A DNA stretch of 64,000 nucleotides from Bryobacter aggregatus MPL3 (GTDB lineage Bacteria > Acidobacteriota > Terriglobia > Bryobacterales > Bryobacteraceae), in NCBI RefSeq assembly GCF_000702445.1, contig NZ_JNIF01000004.1, positions 930,001 through 994,000 of the forward strand. Reading direction: 5' to 3'. The position numbers and the translations under genes are program-made. How positions within the stretch are numbered: the first letter of the stretch is position 1; each line of letters opens with the position of its first letter. Under the pieces are notes generated by a model. The model had not been told where the DNA came from and did no database searches. It worked only from the letters and a program-made list of their open reading frames with translations. Positions 33,424-42,275 of this stretch are shown one piece after another.

Positions 33424-34554
33424 ATGTGCCAGATTCGTCCTTTCGCTATTCTTGCTTTCGCCGTTGCAATTCTCCACGCGGAGACGGACTATCGCTTTGC
33501 GTTCCCGCAGTCCGAGATCCTGCTCGGGGTGGATGTCAAATGGCTGCTCAAAAGCAGCATCGGGTCTACGCTCCGGACGGAGATCCACGGCGGGCTGGGC
33601 GAACTGAAGCCATTGGAAGCGATTCTCGATCAGATCGAGACCGTACACCTTTCCGCGGTTTCCAGAGGCGCCAAACCGGGCGCCGGACAACAAAGTGACG
33701 TTGTGTTGCTGGTGCAGGGAAAGTTCGATGTGGACAAGTTGATCGAACTGGGGACCAAGAACGGCATGCGGGTAGAACAATGGGGCAAGACGAAAGTCTT
33801 GAGTCAGCCCCGGCCTAAGCCATCTCCAGGCAAGAACCGGCCGGTCAGCCTCCAGAAGGTGCAGTTCCAGGCGGAGCTTCCCCACGGGAAACCAGTCTTT
33901 GCGATTTACGACTCGAAGAATGTTTTGATTGCGGAAGAAGCGCCCTTGCGTGTTGCGATGGAACGCATGGAAACCAACCTCAACCCCCAAGCCAATCCCC
34001 TTTTTGATCGCGCACGGAATCTCGAATCGGAGAATGATTTCTGGCTGGTCGGAAGCACGGCGCCTCTGAACTTGAGCCAGGCTCCGGGTAAGAATACCGA
34101 TCCGATGTCGCAGATGGCGAGCCAAGTGCGGAACTTCTCGCTGGGCATGTCTGTCCGGCGCGATATCTCGCTCGATCTCCAACTACAGACCACGACCCCC
34201 AAGGCTGCCACACAGATGCTGGATCTGCTCAAAGGTGTTGTGACGATAACGCGCATGAATACGACTGCCGCGGAACCTTTTCCCATCGATCTCGAGAACG
34301 CACTGCAAATGAGCGCATCCGGCAACATGATCCGCGCTTCTTTGAATCTGGAGCAAGCAGAGTTAGACAAACTGATGACGAGTGGATTGCTCAAGAGTCG
34401 GCCTGCGGCAAAGGTTGTGGCAGAAGCCCCTAAGCCCGTGGAAGCGCCGAAGCCCGTGATGCCTGTGGCGCCCGCAAAACCGATTGCTCCTGTCCGTAAG
34501 ACCGTCATGATCTATGGCTTACCCGAGGGGCCGAAGGAAGTTCCGATCCAATAG
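33424..34554 (+). CDS. Secreted hypothetical protein with Pro/Lys/Ala-rich tail
   Basis: 376 aa; no family recognised. A signal peptide (MCQIRPFAILAFAVAILHAE) is followed by a domain of about 310 residues with alternating hydrophobic strands (FPQSEILLGVDVKWLLKSSI, DNDFWLVG-like SENDFWLVGSTAPLN, SLGMSVRRDISLDLQLQTTT). The last 60 residues repeat AxAPKPV units (VAEAPKPVEAPKPVMPV) and end IYGLPEGPKEVPIQ. This looks like a globular envelope domain with a flexible wall-spanning tail. It is followed 21 bp later by a 100-aa secreted protein gene with its own putative -10 box. Confidence 0.75.
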   Translation: MCQIRPFAILAFAVAILHAETDYRFAFPQSEILLGVDVKWLLKSSIGSTLRTEIHGGLGELKPLEAILDQIETVHLSAVSRGAKPGAGQQSDVVLLVQGKFDVDKLIELGTKNGMRVEQWGKTKVLSQPRPKPSPGKNRPVSLQKVQFQAELPHGKPVFAIYDSKNVLIAEEAPLRVAMERMETNLNPQANPLFDRARNLESENDFWLVGSTAPLNLSQAPGKNTDPMSQMASQVRNFSLGMSVRRDISLDLQLQTTTPKAATQMLDLLKGVVTITRMNTTAAEPFPIDLENALQMSASGNMIRASLNLEQAELDKLMTSGLLKSRPAAKVVAEAPKPVEAPKPVMPVAPAKPIAPVRKTVMIYGLPEGPKEVPIQ

Positions 34555-34563
34555 CAAATGCTC

Positions 34564-34569
34564 TAGACT
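34564..34569 (+). promoter_or_regulatory. -10 box (TAGACT), leaderless spacing
   Basis: TAGACT ends 6 nt before the ATG at 34576, in a 21-bp gap. AAGGGC sits between it and the ATG but is too close to serve as a normal ribosome-binding site. Confidence 0.4.
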
Positions 34570-34575
34570 AAGGGC

Positions 34576-34878
34576 ATGCTGGTCACGTTGTTCCTGCTCC
34601 TCTCGGTGGAAGCGAGTGCCGCGAATCGCGGCGCAGCGCCGAAGATTTCAGGCCCTCCGCCGGCGCCAACACACCAGAATCGAAGTATCCGGACGGTCCG
34701 GCCCTATCGCCGTGCTTATGGATTGGGTTATGGCGGCTTCTATAACAGCACAAGCATCGAGCGGATTCCCGCCGAACCGGCTTCGCCACTGCCCGAAGAT
34801 AAGCTGCACGAACTGGTAGTGAGCCCCACTTACAAGCAGGACAAGATCACTCCGAAGATGATCGAGATTCCAAACTAA
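34576..34878 (+). CDS. Small secreted hypothetical protein
   Basis: 100 aa, of which 1-16 (MLVTLFLLLSVEASAA) are a signal peptide. The mature part is short, basic and proline-rich (KISGPPPAPTHQNRSIRTVR, RRAYGLGYGGFYNSTS) and ends in DKLHELVVSPTYKQDKITPK. No domain is recognised. Clean codon structure, signal peptide and a well placed -10 box support a real gene. It lies between two exported proteins of unknown function, so an envelope role is likely. Confidence 0.65.
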   Translation: MLVTLFLLLSVEASAANRGAAPKISGPPPAPTHQNRSIRTVRPYRRAYGLGYGGFYNSTSIERIPAEPASPLPEDKLHELVVSPTYKQDKITPKMIEIPN

Positions 34879-34916
34879 GCACAAGCCTCTCTTTGTTAGG
34901 CTAAATCACGATACCC

Positions 34917-36296
34917 ATGTGCCGTGGCCTGTTCTTATTTCTCTTTCTCCGTTGTTCCATCCTTGCTCAGATAGACGTCTATCCAGAGATTCGCGCGTTG
35001 CTACGGGAGGCGGAAACGGCTTTCTCTGAGTTGCGGCCTGTTGACCGTGCCCGCTGGACCCGGGATCATATCGCCACTCTCTATTCGAAGGCTGGTTATT
35101 TTGCTGACGCAGATCGAGTTTTCGGAGCGGAGGAAAGTGGATGGCCTCGGCATTTGAAGGCCTTCGCCGTCTACGGAAGGGCTGCCGATGCCGAGAAGTT
35201 AGCAAATGCGATGACAGACCCGGAAGTGAAAGCGCAGAGCCTGATGTCTCTTGCCGATGTGGCTTGGAAGATGGGGCAGCCCGGAGAAGCCAAGCGTTTG
35301 TATCAGGCTGCTCTCGCCGTTCTGCCGAAGTATGCAAACGTCGGACACCGCGCCAATAATCAGGCGACCATCACTCGAAACATCAGCTATCTCGGCGAAG
35401 AACCGCCTTACCGCCTCTCTGCTGTTCCGACACCCCGTGAGCGGTCTCTGCCCGGTGCTTCGCCAGTTGCTCCCTTCCCCATTACGACCGATGGTTTTCG
35501 GAGTCGCGACTCGAAGACCGTGTCCAGCCAGTCCAAGGCGGACAATGATCTTCTGGAGCGGCTTTTCGAGAGAATGCGGGCGCAGGATCGCGAAGGGCTC
35601 AATGCACTGCTTGAGTCGGCGCAAACCCCCTTTCAGAAGACCCTCGGCTTTGCCTGTATCGAACACATTCTCATTCAGCTGCATCAGCCGGAGGCCGCGG
35701 AATCCTTCGCCAATCAGATTCCGGAAAGCACGCCTGATACCCGTTTGGCAAAGGCAGAAGCGATGCGTGCGGTGGGCGCGGAATGGCTTCGTTTGAAGAA
35801 TTTGGACCGGGCACGGACCGCCTTCTCGGCTGCCACTGCTCATGTGCAATCAGCGCCCGATCTTGTCTGGGGACAGACCATGGTACTGACCGGAATGGCT
35901 GCCGTCCAGGCCCGGTATGGTATGAGCACGGAGAGCGCACGGAGTTTCGAACTGGCTGTCGAGTATGGACGGCGATTGCCTCTCTTTCCGACTCCACCCA
36001 AAGGCGGCTCCTATCCTAAGCCTTCTGGAGTTCATTATCGGGACGAGGGATACCGGGCTATGTTGATTGCAGCAATTGAGGTGAATCATCTGGCTTTCGC
36101 GCAAAAGGTGTCGGCGCTTTGGTCCCAGGATGCCACCGATGCGGCGACCTCCATCGTGAATAGCTGGCTCCAGGCAGGCATGGTCGAGCCTGCCACACTC
36201 TTCGCGCGGCAAATCAAAGATCCGCAACAAAGAACCGATGCCTTCATCGCACTTGCAAAAGATCGCGCTTTTCTCGACGGCGTTCCGAATCTCTAA
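34917..36296 (+). CDS. Exported helical-repeat (TPR-like) hypothetical protein, intact paralogue
   Basis: 459 aa. A signal peptide (MCRGLFLFLFLRCSILAQ) is followed by helical repeats of TPR type, for example AWKMGQPGEAKRLYQAALAV and RTAFSAATAHVQSAPDLVWG, with a Pro/Ser-rich linker near residues 160-200. Family not recognised. A second, decayed copy follows 9 bp downstream (36306-37661) and aligns along the whole length: both share the pattern YPE(I/L)R..LREAE, LFER(M/I)xAxDxxxL and LAKAEA. Proteins of this type usually act as scaffolds; no enzyme motif is seen. Confidence 0.75.
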   Translation: MCRGLFLFLFLRCSILAQIDVYPEIRALLREAETAFSELRPVDRARWTRDHIATLYSKAGYFADADRVFGAEESGWPRHLKAFAVYGRAADAEKLANAMTDPEVKAQSLMSLADVAWKMGQPGEAKRLYQAALAVLPKYANVGHRANNQATITRNISYLGEEPPYRLSAVPTPRERSLPGASPVAPFPITTDGFRSRDSKTVSSQSKADNDLLERLFERMRAQDREGLNALLESAQTPFQKTLGFACIEHILIQLHQPEAAESFANQIPESTPDTRLAKAEAMRAVGAEWLRLKNLDRARTAFSAATAHVQSAPDLVWGQTMVLTGMAAVQARYGMSTESARSFELAVEYGRRLPLFPTPPKGGSYPKPSGVHYRDEGYRAMLIAAIEVNHLAFAQKVSALWSQDATDAATSIVNSWLQAGMVEPATLFARQIKDPQQRTDAFIALAKDRAFLDGVPNL

Positions 36297-36305
36297 TCAC
36301 TACCG

Positions 36306-37661
36306 ATGTTTCGCTTCATACTTTTTCTTCTTTTCACTGCTACGCACAAGCTCAGACCGCTTTAGATCTCTATCCGGAATTGCGCTTGCAACTTCGTGAG
36401 GCAGAAAAGCTGGCCCTGTCGATACCCAATTGGGAGCAGCGACTGAAGAGCCTTGACTGGGTAGGCCGGATTTATGCGCGGGCCGGATATCTCGAAGATG
36501 CCAAGCGCGCGTTTGGGAAGCAGGCGGCAGTTCCCTATGCGATCTGGACTGCACGCCTGGTTTCTGGAGATCTACCGGGAGCCTTACGGGATATTGCGAC
36601 GATTCCTAGCGAACCAATGCAGTGGTGAGCGCTGCTGACTTTCTGTGGAGGATGGGGAAGCGGGACGAAGCGTTGCGGCCACTGGACCGAGCGCTAGAAC
36701 TTTCGGCTCAGATTCCCAACCCTGCGCTTCGCAAGCAGGCCCTGGACGGGATCGGCCGGAATCAGAAGTATTTCTTAGACGACCCTCCCCGCTTACTCAC
36801 GATGAAAGGCGAAACAACACAGCGCCCTGCTCCAAAGGACGATCTCACTCCGTCCTTTCCGGTTCAGATCGAAGGATTCCGCGATCCGGCTTCAAAGAGG
36901 AAGTCCGCACGGCGCAGAATCGGGATTTCCTGAAGAAACTCTTCGAGCGCATCGCCGCAGGCGACCCGAAAGCAGTGCAGCCGATGGACGATCCAGCGAC
37001 CACTGCCTTCCAGCGCATGCTCTGGTCTGCCAGCGCAGTTCTTTTTGGGATTGGGCAGCGCGACTTGCCAGCGGCGGCGATGAGGGTGGCGGAGATACCG
37101 GAAAGCGATTCCGATCTCTCCCTGGCCAAAGCGGAGGCTGCCGTTTTCATGGGCCGGGCCTTCGTCCAAGCGGGCAAGCCCTTAGAGGCCGATCTCCACT
37201 TTGCCAAGGCAAAAGCACTGATCGCCGCCGTGCCAGATCTTCCCTTTGGAACGTTCTGGGTGACGACGGCCCTTGCTACGGCACAGGCGAAGGCTGGGCA
37301 GATGGCCGAGAGCCGGCAACAGTTGCAGTTCGCCATGTAGTTTGCCCAACTGTTGATCGCCGCAAGGACAAAGGATCCAGACGCTGAGCTGCCCGCCTAC
37401 AGTCGAGATGTGGCCTATCAGCGATTGCTCCAGGCTTCGCTTCACTCCGGCCAGAAGGAGGTCAGTCTCGAAGTTTCACGTCTATGGATGGCTATCGATC
37501 GAAATGCAACCTACCTGGTGGTCGGGCTTTGGCTCGAAACGGCAAGAGACGAAGAAGTGCAACAGTTTGTGGACTCAATCCAGAGCCTAGCTGGACGTTT
37601 GGCCGCACTTCTCACGATGACTGATGTGCAGCTGAACCGGCTTGGTGCTCCTTACTTCTAG
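36306..37661 (+). pseudogene. Decayed tandem copy of the 34917-36296 gene (three frameshifts, one stop)
   Basis: Homology to the preceding gene can be followed in pieces. The start ATG 36306 (MFRFILFLLF signal) is out of frame with the next part by a shift between 36306 and 36350. The second piece (ALDLYPELRLQLREAEKL onward) ends at a stop near 36626. The third begins about 36622 (VVSAADFLWRMGKRDEALRP) and loses frame near 36890-36905. The fourth (DFLKKLFERIAAGDPKAVQP onward) runs to an in-frame TAG at 37338-37340, after which the same frame continues to 37661 (DPDAELPAYSRDVAYQRLLQ). Total length fits a 450-aa protein. Frameshifts near short homopolymers could be sequencing errors, but four lesions make decay more likely. 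Confidence 0.8.
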
Positions 37662-38428
37662 GAGGGCAGTGCCGTCAGACACGCGTAATAGCCGCGAAAC
37701 AGGACTTCGTGCGGCTTGTGATCCCACACCGGCGCCAATGTCTCTGAGCACCATTGCCGGATGGAATCGAGTTCGACACCACGGCGTACGGCCGCGGCGA
37801 CGTTTGTCTCCGTCAGCATGTAGTTCAGATAGAAGGCTGGATCGAGGCGTACCCCAATCTCAAAGACCTCTGCCTTCTGTAACTGGAAGCCGAAATCCAG
37901 ACCGCCGAGAATCTCGGGGCTGAGGGTGCGGGCCTCGGAGAGGGGCCAGGGGTAGCGATTCACAAAATCGCCAAACCATTGGTCCAATCTATCCGAATGT
38001 CGAAAGCTTCTTCCCGGAGAAAAATCGTAGGCGACGAGCACACCAGTGGGGGCCAGAACGCGTGCCGCTTCCTCAAAGAACGGAACGAGCTTCACGTAAT
38101 TCAAGGAACCTGCCGCACTGATCAGATCGACGCAGCGATCGGCGACTGGAATCGACTCTGCCGTGCCAACCAGAAAATCGGCACTGGGAGCGACGGAGCT
38201 GGTCCAACGCAGCATCGCCTCGGCCGGCTCCATGCCGATGCGATGCTCGGCTAAGCCACCGAGAGCTCTCGTCGAAACACCCGCGCCACAGCCCACATCG
38301 AGCGCCCGATAGAAAGGCCGGGGCCGGCCTAGTGCCTGGTAAGCTTTTGCCATGACAAGCGGATGTACCGCCGGCCGGGAATTCGCATAGCCAGCCGCCA
38401 TCTCTTCAGTACCGAATGGATTGCTCAT
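37658..38428 (-). CDS. Class I SAM-dependent methyltransferase
   Basis: 256 aa. SAM-binding motif I is YRALDVGCGAGVSTRALGGL, followed by the acidic motif II (HRIGMEPAEAMLR) and a motif IV-like DLISAAGSLNYVKLVPFFEE. These place it in the UbiE/Methyltransf_11 group of small-molecule methyltransferases; the substrate is unknown. Cytoplasmic. A TAAAAT box lies 9 nt before the ATG at 38428. It is convergent with the pseudogene and shares 4 bp with its final stop. Confidence 0.88.
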   Translation of the reverse strand: MSNPFGTEEMAAGYANSRPAVHPLVMAKAYQALGRPRPFYRALDVGCGAGVSTRALGGLAEHRIGMEPAEAMLRWTSSVAPSADFLVGTAESIPVADRCVDLISAAGSLNYVKLVPFFEEAARVLAPTGVLVAYDFSPGRSFRHSDRLDQWFGDFVNRYPWPLSEARTLSPEILGGLDFGFQLQKAEVFEIGVRLDPAFYLNYMLTETNVAAAVRRGVELDSIRQWCSETLAPVWDHKPHEVLFRGYYACLTALPS

Positions 38429-38509
38429 TGGTTCGTCATTTTAGCTTTTCGGCGATATTCTCTCAAGCAAACCTGATAGAACAAAGGGAATAGAGTTTCC
38501 GGTACTGTC

Positions 38510-39010
38510 ATGCATCCCAAGTTCATCTCCATCGGTTCCAAGCGAATCCTCGGCCTCAGTGCTCCTTTCTTCTCCATCCTGACGCCTGAGGGCAATGCGC
38601 CAGAGGTCATTCCGGCGTTGTGGGCCAGATTCATGGCTCGCGCTGCCGAAATTAAGGATCGTCCGAGCCTGAATACCTTTGGTCTGTCGGAATGCCTGGA
38701 AAGCGAAGATGCCCGGCCGGGAGAGCTGTTGTATACAGCAGGTGTAGAAGCCGCGGAGTCGCAAGAGATTCCTGACGGCATGTCGGAACATCGAATTCCG
38801 GCCGGACTGCATGCCGTATTCACTCATGTGGGGCTTCTTCAGGAGTACCCCAAGACGCTCCGTGCCATCTATCAGGTATGGCTGCTGCAATCCGGAACCC
38901 GGCTCCGGGCGGCTCCCCATTTCGAAGTCTATGACTCGCGTTTCCATGCCGACGCATCCGATTCTGAATTTGATATCTACATTCCGATCGAAGGCGACAC
39001 CGTGAACTAG
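38510..39010 (+). CDS. GyrI-like / AraC effector-binding domain protein
   Basis: 166 aa consisting of a stand-alone effector-binding domain of the SOUL/GyrI-like group: FISIGSKRILGLSAPFFSIL at the N-terminus, EIPDGMSEHRIPAGLHAVFT in the middle, and the family's final motif SEFDIYIPIEGDTVN. No HTH is attached. Such free-standing domains bind small hydrophobic or cationic ligands; E. coli GyrI (SbmC) inhibits gyrase. The gene precedes pxpB by 23 bp on the same strand and may share its transcript, with no obvious functional link. Confidence 0.85.
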   Translation: MHPKFISIGSKRILGLSAPFFSILTPEGNAPEVIPALWARFMARAAEIKDRPSLNTFGLSECLESEDARPGELLYTAGVEAAESQEIPDGMSEHRIPAGLHAVFTHVGLLQEYPKTLRAIYQVWLLQSGTRLRAAPHFEVYDSRFHADASDSEFDIYIPIEGDTVN

Positions 39011-39033
39011 CATTCGAGACGACAATAGAAGAC

Positions 39034-39708
39034 ATGGACGTATCGTTTCGCCAAGCCTGCGAGGCTGCAGTCCTTGTCGAGTTTGGCTCCGGACAAGGCT
39101 CAGAGGTTCGACCTGATATCGTGCAGCGCGTCCATCGGCTGGTAGCCCTGCTGGACCGCTCGACGGTTCCTGGCATTGAAGAGATCACCCCGTCGTACTC
39201 GAATCTCCTCATCGAGTTTGATCCACTGCAACTGAGCCCGGAAAATGTTGAGGAACACGTGAGATTTTGCCTGGAGCAGATTGGTCAAATTGAACTTCCA
39301 ATTCCGCAACAGATGGAGGTTCCGGTCTTCTATGGCGGGGAATATGGCCCCGATTTGCATAGTTCGGCTGACTTGTTGAAGATGAGCGTTTCGCAATTGG
39401 TGCAGGCGCATTGCGACCAGACCTACTCGGTGGCTTTCTTTGGCTTTCTGCCCGGCTTTGCTTATCTGCAAGGTTGGCCGGCGAAGTGGAGCCTCTCCCG
39501 GCTGAGTACGCCACGCACGAAGGTGGTGGCTGGCAGCGTGGCGATTGCGGGTGTCCAGACCGGCATCTATCCGACGGAGTCTCCTGGTGGCTGGCGCATC
39601 CTCGGGCGGACACCGCTCAAGGTGATTGACACCGCTCGGACGAACTTTTCACTGTTCTCGATTGGCGCCCAGATTCGCTTTTATCCCTCGAACCCATCCG
39701 CATGGTAA
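39034..39708 (+). CDS. pxpB: 5-oxoprolinase subunit B (KipI/allophanate hydrolase subunit 1 family)
   Basis: 224 aa, normal length. Conserved blocks are EITPSYSNLLIEFDPLQLSP, the metal/ATP region FFGFLPGFAYLQGWPAKWSL and the family signature VAGSVAIAGVQTGIYPTESP followed by GGWRILGRTP. PxpB works with PxpA and PxpC to open 5-oxoproline to glutamate using ATP. The next gene, pxpC, starts 7 bp before this stop. pxpA (LamB/YcsF family), commonly encoded next to these, is not in the window; it may be elsewhere or the pair may act in a related amide reaction. Confidence 0.9.
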   Translation: MDVSFRQACEAAVLVEFGSGQGSEVRPDIVQRVHRLVALLDRSTVPGIEEITPSYSNLLIEFDPLQLSPENVEEHVRFCLEQIGQIELPIPQQMEVPVFYGGEYGPDLHSSADLLKMSVSQLVQAHCDQTYSVAFFGFLPGFAYLQGWPAKWSLSRLSTPRTKVVAGSVAIAGVQTGIYPTESPGGWRILGRTPLKVIDTARTNFSLFSIGAQIRFYPSNPSAW

Positions 39709-40631
39709 ATCCCGGTATCCGCATTCTTGACCCTGGCTTTCTCACCACGATCCAGGACCAACCTCGCTTTGGACTCGCTCGCTACGGCCTGAGCGAAGCG
39801 GGCCCGATGGCGAGCGTCAGCTATTTTGAAGCAAATTATCTGGCGGGCAACGATGAGCCGCAACCGGGCATTGAAGTGACCATGAAACCGGCGCGGCTCC
39901 TGTTTACCGGCGCAACTCGCATCGGAATTAGCGGCGCCGACTTTGGCTGGCGTCTCGATGGCCGCCCGATTTCGATGCATCAGAGTATTGAAGTGCGGGC
40001 TGGTTCGACGCTACAGGGCGACTATTGCCGCACGGGGCTGCGGGGCTATATCGCCTGCAATGGGGGCATCCAGATCACCCGCTGGCAAGGGAGTGCGGCA
40101 ACCCATGTGCAAAGCGGGCTCGGTGGACAGAAGCTGGAACGTGGCGCGGAACTCAAACTTGCACTTCCCGTCGCTGCCCCGCCCCGCTTTCTGAGGGAGC
40201 ACCCGCATAGCCCGCTTCTCAATGGAAGTGCGAAGGTGTTGCGCATTGTGGATGGACCACATGCGTCTCTCTTTCCACCGGAGTCGATGTCGCTCTTTCT
40301 CGGCACCTCCTACAAGGTGACAGAATTGTCGAGCCGGATGGCGATTCGTATCGATGGCCTGCAACTATCCGCGCCGCGCGAACCGCTTCTCAGCACGGGT
40401 GCCTGGCATGGAGCGATTCAGGTGCCTCCCTCGGGGATCCCTCAAGTGCTGGGGACGGATCATCCGGCGACAGGTGGCTATCCGATTCTGGGGTCTGTCA
40501 TTCGTGCCGACCTCGAGGTGCTTGGCCAACTGCGGCCGCGGGAGGAGATTCGCTTTGGACGGGTGAGTCTGGAGACGGCACGCGCTCTTTATAAGAGAAT
40601 GGCTGACGCCTGGCGCGCACTCTCGGTCTAA
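39702..40631 (+). CDS. pxpC: 5-oxoprolinase subunit C (biotin-dependent carboxylase-like family)
   Basis: 309 aa. N-terminal signature LDPGFLTTIQDQPRFGLARY is that of PxpC/KipA, followed by GLSEAGPMASVSYFEANYLA and the late motif GIPQVLGTDHPATGGYPILG. It overlaps pxpB by 7 bp, as expected for a two-subunit complex. Together they form the ATP-dependent 5-oxoproline-opening unit when PxpA is present. A strong hairpin follows the stop, but its T run lies on the other side, so it serves the minus-strand tRNA-His better. Confidence 0.9.
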   Translation: MVNPGIRILDPGFLTTIQDQPRFGLARYGLSEAGPMASVSYFEANYLAGNDEPQPGIEVTMKPARLLFTGATRIGISGADFGWRLDGRPISMHQSIEVRAGSTLQGDYCRTGLRGYIACNGGIQITRWQGSAATHVQSGLGGQKLERGAELKLALPVAAPPRFLREHPHSPLLNGSAKVLRIVDGPHASLFPPESMSLFLGTSYKVTELSSRMAIRIDGLQLSAPREPLLSTGAWHGAIQVPPSGIPQVLGTDHPATGGYPILGSVIRADLEVLGQLRPREEIRFGRVSLETARALYKRMADAWRALSV

Positions 40632-40635
40632 ATGC

Positions 40636-40661
40636 AAAAGCGGCTCCCGAGGGGAGCCGCT
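40636..40661 (-). terminator. Intrinsic terminator for tRNA-His
   Basis: A 10-bp perfect stem, AGCGGCTCCC (40639-40648) with GGGAGCCGCT (40652-40661), has a 3-nt loop and is followed on the minus strand by TTTT (40639-40636). It lies 40 nt beyond the tRNA-His 3' end. It may also stop plus-strand transcription after pxpC, though without a T run. Confidence 0.75.
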
Positions 40662-40701
40662 ACAAGAAACGAAGGATCGATGTATTGGAATGAAGAGTTT
40701 T

Positions 40702-40778
40702 TGGGGTGCCCAACGGGGCTTGAACCCGTGACATCCGGAATCACAATCCGGCGCTCTACCAACTGAGCTATGGGCACC
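40702..40778 (-). tRNA. tRNA-His, anticodon GUG
   Basis: 77 nt including the histidine-specific extra G at position -1 (paired with C73) and the encoded CCA. The D-stem GCTC/GAGC, the anticodon stem CCGGA/TCCGG around loop TTGTGAT (anticodon at 40744-40742) and the T-arm loop GTTCAAGC are all standard. Confidence 0.97.
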
Positions 40779-40798
40779 GCAACAACTCTTTCAGTTTA

Positions 40799-42256
40799 TC
40801 ACTTTGTCATTCCCGCTTGCTTCCACATCTGATCAATTTTTTGTTTTACATCCTGATTCATGGTGATGACGGGCGGCCAGGGACGGGTGAAGCCTTCACT
40901 GACCCATTTCTTGGTGCCGTCGATGCCCATTTTGGACCCGAAGTTCGGGAGACGGCTAGAGTGGTCGAGCGAATCGATCGGGCCGAGCGCAAACTCGATG
41001 TCGCGTTGCGGGTCGATGTTGTTCAACACTTTCCAAACGACTTCCGAATAGTTCGTCACGTCGACCTCCTCGTCCACCACCACAATACATTTGGTGAACA
41101 TCGCTTGGCCCAGGCCCCAGATGGCGTGCATCACCTTGCGCGCGTGGCCAGGATAAGCCTTGCGAATGCTCACCAGCATCAGGTTGTGGAAGACCCCTTC
41201 GGCGGGCATTGAGATGTTGCGCACCTCTGGAATCTGCAGCTTCATGAGCGGCAGAAACACACGCTCGATCGACTTGCCCATCCAATAATCCTCCATCGGA
41301 GGCGGCCCGACGATAGTGGCCGTGTAGGTGGGCTTCTTGCGATGCGTGATCGCCGTGATGTGGAAGACCGGATAGTCGTCCTCAAGCGAGTAGTAGCCGG
41401 TGTGATCGCCAAAGGGACCTTCTGTACGCAGTTCGCCGAGCTCCACATAGCCTTCGAGCACGATTTCGGCCTGCGCCGGCACTTCGAGATCGACGGTTTC
41501 GCACTTTACCATCTCGACGGGCTTGGAGCGCAAGAAGCCGGCAACCATCATCTCGTCGATCTCCGGCGGCAGGGGCAGAATCGCGGAGTACATCGTGGCG
41601 GGGTCGGCGCCGATAGCGACGGCAACCTCCATCCGCTTCTGCTTGCCTTCGGCAAGAAGGCGGCGGTAGTGGTCGGCGCCCTGCTTGTGCAATTGCCAGT
41701 GCATGCCGGTGGTTTTGGAATCGTAGACCTGCATGCGGTACATGCCGCAGTTGCGCTTGCCGGTGGCCGGGTTCTTTGAGAAGACCAGCGGCAGCGTGAT
41801 GAAGCGGCCTCCGTCCTCGGGCCAGCAATGCAGGATGGGGAAATCGTCGAGCGAGAAGTTATCTTTCTGGATCACTTCCTTCACCGGACCGGTGGAGACT
41901 TCCTTCGGGAAGAAGCTGCCTACCTCGGCGAGCATCGGCAGCATTTTGAGTTTGCTCATCAGGCCGCCGGTAGGCATCTTCATCTGCACGAAGTCGGTGA
42001 TGCGGTCTGCGATCTCGTCGAGCGAATCGACCCCGAGTGCAATCTGCATGCGCCGGTCGCTGGCAAAGAGGTTGATGGCCAGCGGCACATTCGATCCCTT
42101 CGGCTTCTCAAAGAGCAGCGCAGGCCCTCCGGACTTGACCGCCCTGTCAGCAAACTCCGTGATCTCCAGATAAGGATCCACTTCAAAGGGAATGCGTTTG
42201 AGCTCTCCGGCTTTTTCCAGGGCAGATAGGAACTCGGAGAGGTTGAGGTAAGACAT
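40799..42256 (-). CDS. UbiD-family prenylated-FMN-dependent (de)carboxylase
   Basis: 485 aa, full family length. Typical UbiD blocks include ITEFADRAVKSGGPALLFEK, FPILHCWPEDGGRFITLPLV, GMYRMQVYDSKTTGMHWQLH, GPFGDHTGYYSLEDDYPVFH and GPPPMEDYWMGKSIERVFLP. Closest functional classes are the 3-octaprenyl-4-hydroxybenzoate and menaquinone-pathway decarboxylases, which need prFMN made by a UbiX partner; no ubiX is in the window. Aromatic or alpha,beta-unsaturated acid is the expected substrate type. The ATG at 42256 has AAGGAG directly abutting it, too close for normal use. A CATAAT box 8 nt upstream suggests a leaderless message. Divergent from fabG by 19 bp. Confidence 0.9.
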   Translation of the reverse strand: MSYLNLSEFLSALEKAGELKRIPFEVDPYLEITEFADRAVKSGGPALLFEKPKGSNVPLAINLFASDRRMQIALGVDSLDEIADRITDFVQMKMPTGGLMSKLKMLPMLAEVGSFFPKEVSTGPVKEVIQKDNFSLDDFPILHCWPEDGGRFITLPLVFSKNPATGKRNCGMYRMQVYDSKTTGMHWQLHKQGADHYRRLLAEGKQKRMEVAVAIGADPATMYSAILPLPPEIDEMMVAGFLRSKPVEMVKCETVDLEVPAQAEIVLEGYVELGELRTEGPFGDHTGYYSLEDDYPVFHITAITHRKKPTYTATIVGPPPMEDYWMGKSIERVFLPLMKLQIPEVRNISMPAEGVFHNLMLVSIRKAYPGHARKVMHAIWGLGQAMFTKCIVVVDEEVDVTNYSEVVWKVLNNIDPQRDIEFALGPIDSLDHSSRLPNFGSKMGIDGTKKWVSEGFTRPWPPVITMNQDVKQKIDQMWKQAGMTK

Positions 42257-42264
42257 CTCCTTTT

Positions 42265-42270
42265 ATTATG
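42265..42270 (-). promoter_or_regulatory. -10 box (CATAAT) for the UbiD gene
   Basis: CATAAT on the minus strand (five of six consensus) ends 8 nt before the ATG at 42256, within the 19-bp divergent gap. Confidence 0.45.
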
Positions 42271-42275
42271 GAAGG

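Noticed and set aside
39034-40631. Complete 5-oxoprolinase operon
   Set aside because: Only subunits B and C are present; no LamB/YcsF-type pxpA gene occurs in the window, so a complete pathway cannot be claimed.
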